Origin: Meghimatium bilineatum
Lineage: Eukaryota > Mollusca > Gastropoda > Stylommatophora > Philomycidae
NCBI GenBank assembly: GCA_034231615.1
Contig: CM067304.1
Location: forward strand, 15,775,444 to 15,839,443
DNA: 64,000 nucleotides
Reading direction: 5' to 3'
Below are positions 59,941-64,000 of the stretch, piece by piece. Position numbers and translations under genes: made by a program. Within the stretch, counting starts at the first letter, position 1. Each line of letters begins with the position of its first letter. The notes below the pieces were generated by a model that was given only the letters and a program-made list of their open reading frames with translations, made no database searches and was not told where the DNA came from.

Positions 59941-60102
59941 TATCTTCTTCTTCAGCGTTCATTCTCAAACTCCTGCCAGATCTCTCTTGTAGCAGGACAA
60001 TTGTCCTACTAGATTTCCAGCAGGATGTAGTCCAGAGAATGGAAATGCGTTGTGTCGCCGTTTTATTTGCGCCAATGGCCCGACACATCCGTCTTCGGCG
60101 GG
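59941..60102 (-). mobile_element. S1 retroposon, full length, 8-bp TSD
   Basis: TSD TAATGCAT at 59933-59940 and 60103-60110; otherwise as 38166-38320. Confidence 0.92.
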
Positions 60103-60299
60103 TAATGCATGATCGATCTCAACAATTTGATCCGGAACGAAGAAATATTTATGTAATAAAAAACTGAACTAGAAACAAATAATTTAAAAAAACATTGGGG
60201 AATTTATCTCTATCATAAGCGCGTGATCTCTAGACATGCGCTTATGGGGGAATTTACTTGTAGCTTTAAAGATAATATACTGATAGAGGGCATCCACAA

Positions 60300-60760
60300 T
60301 ATTGTTTTATAAAGGTACAGTTTAGAAAGACAAATAATGGTGGGGAGAGGCGTAAGGGCAGACCAAGAAGACGATTTTGACTGACATTAAAGATAACATG
60401 AATACATCGCTAGAAAATTCAAGCCACATCGCCCAAGACAGATAGTTCATTGGGAAGACAAACGTTCTGGAAGGAATACTTCTGCGTTCGTTCTCCTGCA
60501 GATCATCAGGATGTAGTCCGGAGAACGGAATGCTTTGTGTCATACTTTACAGCATTGCTGCGATATCTGTGCCTTTCGGACTGACACATCCTACTCCAGC
60601 TTGGCTTTGGGTCACTGACCCTATATGGGATGGGACAGCCAACTCCATCCCATAACCTCCTTAGTCGCATCGTACGACGTGCATGGAAGGTAAACAGTTG
60701 CTCCCCTTTCGGGCCCCTCAACACAAGGGCGTGAAGGAATACGTCACATGACCAAAGGTA
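60300..60760 (+). mobile_element. L-B 3' fragment split by S2
   Basis: GTTTAGAAAGACAAATAATG..GGGCAGACCAAGAAGACG..GTTCTGGAAGGAATAC, then after S2 GTCACATGACC, matching 57.06-57.25 kb. Confidence 0.85.
60480..60733 (-). mobile_element. S2 retroposon, 10-bp TSD
   Basis: TSD GAAGGAATAC at 60470-60479 and 60734-60743, inside L-B. The GAA tail is shortened to TTC(T) at the left edge. Confidence 0.9.
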
Positions 60761-60954
60761 CACTGTAGAGAGACAGTCGGCATAAAGAACTGTACAGAAA
60801 GTAAACAATCCTCCATTCATTACGTTTTTGATTGTCGTAATTTTCATGGGTCACTTATATACTTTGAATCGTATGCCAAGCCGACCAATGAAATTCACGG
60901 AAATAATAACAAAATCAGCGTGTCAAGTTTACTTTAATTGGAGCCCGGCGTATT

Positions 60955-61225
60955 GCATGGTGATTGTCATCAGAGCGGAGCTTCTGCTGTGACTATAAGC
61001 AGCATGGCTCTAAGTATGTTCTGGTATGGTAAAGGTATGTCCTGTGGCAGCAACCTGCCCGTTGGAGATGATGAAGATAGCTCTTCATGTACTAAGCCGC
61101 AGAAACTGTTAGGTGGGGTGGCCAGTTCCCTTACTTGCTGTCTTTACTTCCCCTAACTCATGAGTCAGGTACTGATTTACAGCTGAGTCCACTGGAGGAG
61201 TGGTGTCAGGCGAGAGATCACTATC
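60955..61225 (+). repeat. Dispersed repeat F, copy 2
   Basis: Matches 34385-34690 (GGTGGGGTGGCCAGTTCCC.., TCAGGTACTGATTTACAGCT, GGAGGAGTGGTGTCAGGCGA). Confidence 0.65.
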
Positions 61226-61260
61226 CGGATTTTTTTAGAACCGTTATAAGTGTTGAGCTG

Positions 61261-62483
61261 GGGTGCAAAGGGAAAGCTATGCTCTAGGCGGACCCAGGGT
61301 TAGCAGATAACCAAGATCCCAAATGTACCTCCTCGCGGTGCACCCTGGTAACAGAAAACAGCAGCTGGAGCTGAATCTGGCAAAATCATTTGGGGATCGT
61401 GTCCGAGAATGTGGAGGATGCAGATGGAAATAGATTTGACTGCAAAAGAGACATACAATATCTCCGACACCATTTGCATCACCACATACAGCAACACTGT
61501 CGACATACAGTGACGCCTGTTAGTCCAGTCAGAACATTGGAGGGGCGGCCAATGTAAAAGGCACGTAAAGATAATTGCATGGAGAGAAACAAATATATGT
61601 CATAATGAGTACAATGACATAATTAAAGGGCAGAACAGAGGGCAGCGCAAACTGCAAATGAAAAGTGAAACTTTCCTAGTGAAGTGGAACTATAAGCTCT
61701 GATAGCTCGAGGCGAGCTTCTAGTTACCTGTGATCCTTATAAGTATAGACCCAGACCCAATCGTGGGCGCTCGGAAAAGCAAGACCTAAACGTGAAGAGA
61801 AAGGGTTCCGAACCCGATGGGCTTAGGTAAGAAGGGGACAACGATGGCAGTCCTGGCCCAACTCTACTGTCAAGATTTCGTATACCGGAAATAAACTTGC
61901 AGAGAGAAAGGGTTCAGTAGCTGATGGGCTCATGCTCTATTGGGACAAGGTCGCTCAGCTCGAGAACGCCTTGCTCTCAAACGCGTGGTGTGAGACTCAA
62001 ACTTGTGCGAGGGGCTCACGATGTCTGTTAACGACGCCTCGGGTAGGAGGGCGAACGAGCCATGGTCCAATCCTTCTGGCGAGTTCTTCCGCATACGGAA
62101 CCAGGCTCGCGGATGAGAAAAGGTTCAGTGCCCGATGGACACAGGCAGAGTTCGTCCAATGGCACGAGATGGGTTTATAGACGGTGGAGCACCTCGTGCC
62201 AGATAGATGCGCTTGACAAGCGTCTTGGCGAAGAAGCACTACACACCAGCGTGCCTTGCGACAGATACACAGGCTGTCACGGATTAGGGACCATACCCGA
62301 AATAAAGGAATGACGAAAACGGATGTGCTGGACCTCGGACGTCCTGACCACAAGTGGCCAACCGGGGTGCAAATAATCAGTTCTACTGTGGAACTTGCAG
62401 CACAACGTACTTCACGCTCCCTGGCGGAAATCACACGAAATATTCGTTATGGTTATTTGAGAGCGAACGCTGAAGAAGAAGAA
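61261..62483 (+). mobile_element. R retroposon, 1223 bp, 10-bp TSD
   Basis: Perfect TSD TGTTGAGCTG at 61251-61260 and 62484-62493. 5' end GGGGTGCAAAGGGAAAGC; 3' end GAGCGAACGCTGAAGAAGAA. About 130 bp shorter than the 20-kb copy because it has one fewer 105-bp unit plus a small deletion near 61790. The longest frames (145 codons -, 83 and 82 codons +) lack homology I recognise, so I treat it as non-coding. Confidence 0.93.
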
Positions 62484-62524
62484 TGTTGAGCTGTTATACA
62501 CTCTCCACCTGACGACAAATTAAA

Positions 62525-62665
62525 AAAGTATGTCACACATTAGAGAAGCTCACCAGAACCAAAGGCAAGCCGAAATCGCACGTGCTAGACCTATATATAT
62601 ATGCCGCAAATAAAGCGATAGCACAATGTACTTCAGTCTCCCTAGCAGAATCACGCGTATATTTC
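62525..62665 (+). repeat. R retroposon 3' fragment
   Basis: CACATTAGAGAAGCTCACC..GGCAAGCCGAAATCGCACGT..ACAATGTACTTCAGTCTCCC; diverged. Confidence 0.65.
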
Positions 62666-62784
62666 TGTCGATTCTTTGTGAGCCAACGCAGGAAAAGACG
62701 CATCTTATCATGTACTTTTAACATGAACGTGACAATGAAAATGAACGACGTACGAACTTTTTTTGCGAGAAAAACTATATAATC

Positions 62785-63760
62785 ATATTGATCATCATCA
62801 TCAAGTGCCATCTTCGCAACGAAGGTTGGTTGCAACAGATCTCTAACATCCCCTGTCTCTTGTTTTGGTGGCGCACTCTGCTAGATTGTAACCTGGCCTG
62901 CCTACCAGGACGGGGCGAGATATCCCCACTGAAATACCCCAGGTATCTATTGACAAGCAGTTTCAAGCGAGAATGAGCCGCTATAAGCTCATGCTGCTGG
63001 CATGGAGTTATTAACTCCAAGTCAGGAGCGTGCTAGTGGAGGGGGATTATTTATTTTTTAAAATTGCTGCCGTGCAATCATCATCATCGGGAGATGGAAA
63101 GGCTAGGGTAGATAACCCAGACAGAAAAATCACAACCCAGCCTGCCTAAGACGGAGTGTGTTAGCCAGCGATGACGCAGATACTGGGATAATAAATTAGG
63201 GCACACACGCTATTACAGAAATGTGGTCATGCGACAATCAACCCTGTCATCATGGCGTCGCTCCTATCAGCGAAAACCGGGGAGGAGCGGAGCCGGGCCC
63301 CTTGCCTCGAAAGGATATAGACTTAGGCAAAATCTATGGGACAGCCGCTCTGACCTGGAGAAGACAGTGGACTTCGTCTTGACGACAGACCTGACGGTAT
63401 AGCATGACCACAGATGCTGAACGCAGAAGAAGTAACCTGGCCATCTTGTGATGTTATTCTTCCACTGTCTACCTCTTGCTTTGACTTTACCCTCAAGTAA
63501 GGTCTTCAATAAGGTGTCATGCCTTTTAATGTGTCCAAAATATTTTATTTGCCTGATCTTTATTTCTCTGAGTAATTCTTTCCTCATATTGAGTGTTTTT
63601 AGTATCTCTTTGTTTGTTTTCTTCTCTTTCCATGATGTTCTCCCTATTCTTCGATATACCCACATCTCAAATGCATCAATTCTGTCTTCTAATTGCTTGT
63701 TTAGTGTCCATGTTTTTGAGCCATACATTAATATAGAATGGATGTATCATTTTATAATTA
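62785..63760 (-). mobile_element. L-B RT C-terminal relic, split by S3
   Basis: - strand: [60 protein letters not shown] from 63760 to 63433. After S3, the remaining 3' end (62898-62785) closes in a (GAT)n tail. Over 90 residues remain open. Confidence 0.88.
62899..63432 (+). mobile_element. S3 retroposon, 534 bp, 10-bp TSD
   Basis: Perfect TSD TAACCTGGCC at 62889-62898 and 63433-63442 inside L-B. 3' end GATGCTGAACGCAGAAGAAG has the same GAACG-(GAA)n motif as L-A, S1, S2 and R, but the body is unrelated to them. GC-richer than its surroundings. No open frame recognised. Confidence 0.9.
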
Positions 63761-64000
63761 TTATCATAAAATCCTATTATATAGTGGGAGTGTGGTTTTG
63801 TAACCTAATCTACGGGATTACAACATCTGCCAATTTCTTATACGTAAAATTATACGCATGTAGGCCTACTACAAGATCTACATGTACAGAAATGTATACG
63901 ATCAAAGGCATAGATATACACGCAGTCATGCATGCACAAATACAGTCAGCCACAGTGAAATCAAGAAGAGACATTAATCTGTAGTCATCATCTTGAGTCA
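63761..64000. other. Intergenic DNA
   Basis: AT-rich; nothing recognised. Confidence 0.4.

Noticed and set aside
61997..62434. 145-codon - frame as a gene
   Set aside because: Lies antisense within R. The equivalent frame in the 20-kb copy is broken, and no domain is recognisable.
63448..63984. 178-codon + frame
   Set aside because: Mostly antisense of the L-B RT relic. Hydrophobic by composition, no domain.
1..64000. CRISPR arrays, bacterial operons, prophage or integrated animal virus genes
   Set aside because: Intron-containing gene, tRNA with Pol III signals and retroposons show nuclear animal DNA. No regularly spaced repeats with unique spacers, no capsid or envelope-like frames seen.

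Overview
The window is animal nuclear DNA, AT-rich and crowded with transposon remains. RNase H-bearing non-LTR elements, GAA-tailed short retroposons, hAT elements and a single-copy-style FET gene suggest a lophotrochozoan, most likely a gastropod mollusc; that placement is inference.

One protein-coding gene explains the middle of the window. It lies on the + strand from about 17.5 kb to 57.0 kb and encodes a FET-family RNA-binding protein (FUS/EWSR1/TAF15; Drosophila cabeza). I could join 17 coding exons by hand. Every intron is GT-AG, all phases match, and the 1830-nt frame closes at 609 residues. The protein has an N-terminal Tyr/Gly/Ser/Gln low-complexity domain, an RGG segment, one RRM, a second RGG segment, a RanBP2-type zinc finger, a third RGG segment and a C-terminal PY nuclear-localisation signal. 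A tRNA-Val(AAC) gene lies on the - strand about 480 bp upstream of the proposed start codon.

0-17 kb is intergenic. It holds a 20-bp minisatellite, diverged AT-rich repeats, 5'-truncated RNase H-type non-LTR copies, several short retroposons with target-site duplications (TSDs), a decayed hAT transposon (11.6-13.4 kb), reverse-transcriptase relics and a fold-back element. The FET introns (17.6-56.4 kb) carry a 1.36-kb retroposon sitting in a palindromic MITE, an internally deleted hAT element with perfect 8-bp TSDs, and many LINE and SINE relics. 57-64 kb is intergenic again: a hAT MITE with a tRNA-derived SINE nested in it, a second copy of the long retroposon (1223 bp, 10-bp TSD), and a 534-bp retroposon splitting a reverse-transcriptase relic.

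The most interesting system-level observation is that five structurally different retroposon types end in the same short 3' motif, GAACG followed by a (GAA)n run. These are an RNase H-bearing LINE (here called L-A), two modular SINE-like families (S1 about 155 bp, S2 about 285 bp), a 534-bp element (S3) and a 1.2-1.36-kb element with internal 105-bp tandem units (R). This suggests one LINE machinery mobilises all of them. Strand of GAA-tailed elements is given so that the GAA tail is the 3' end. Family names L-A to L-J, S1-S3, R, D, E, F are labels used only here.
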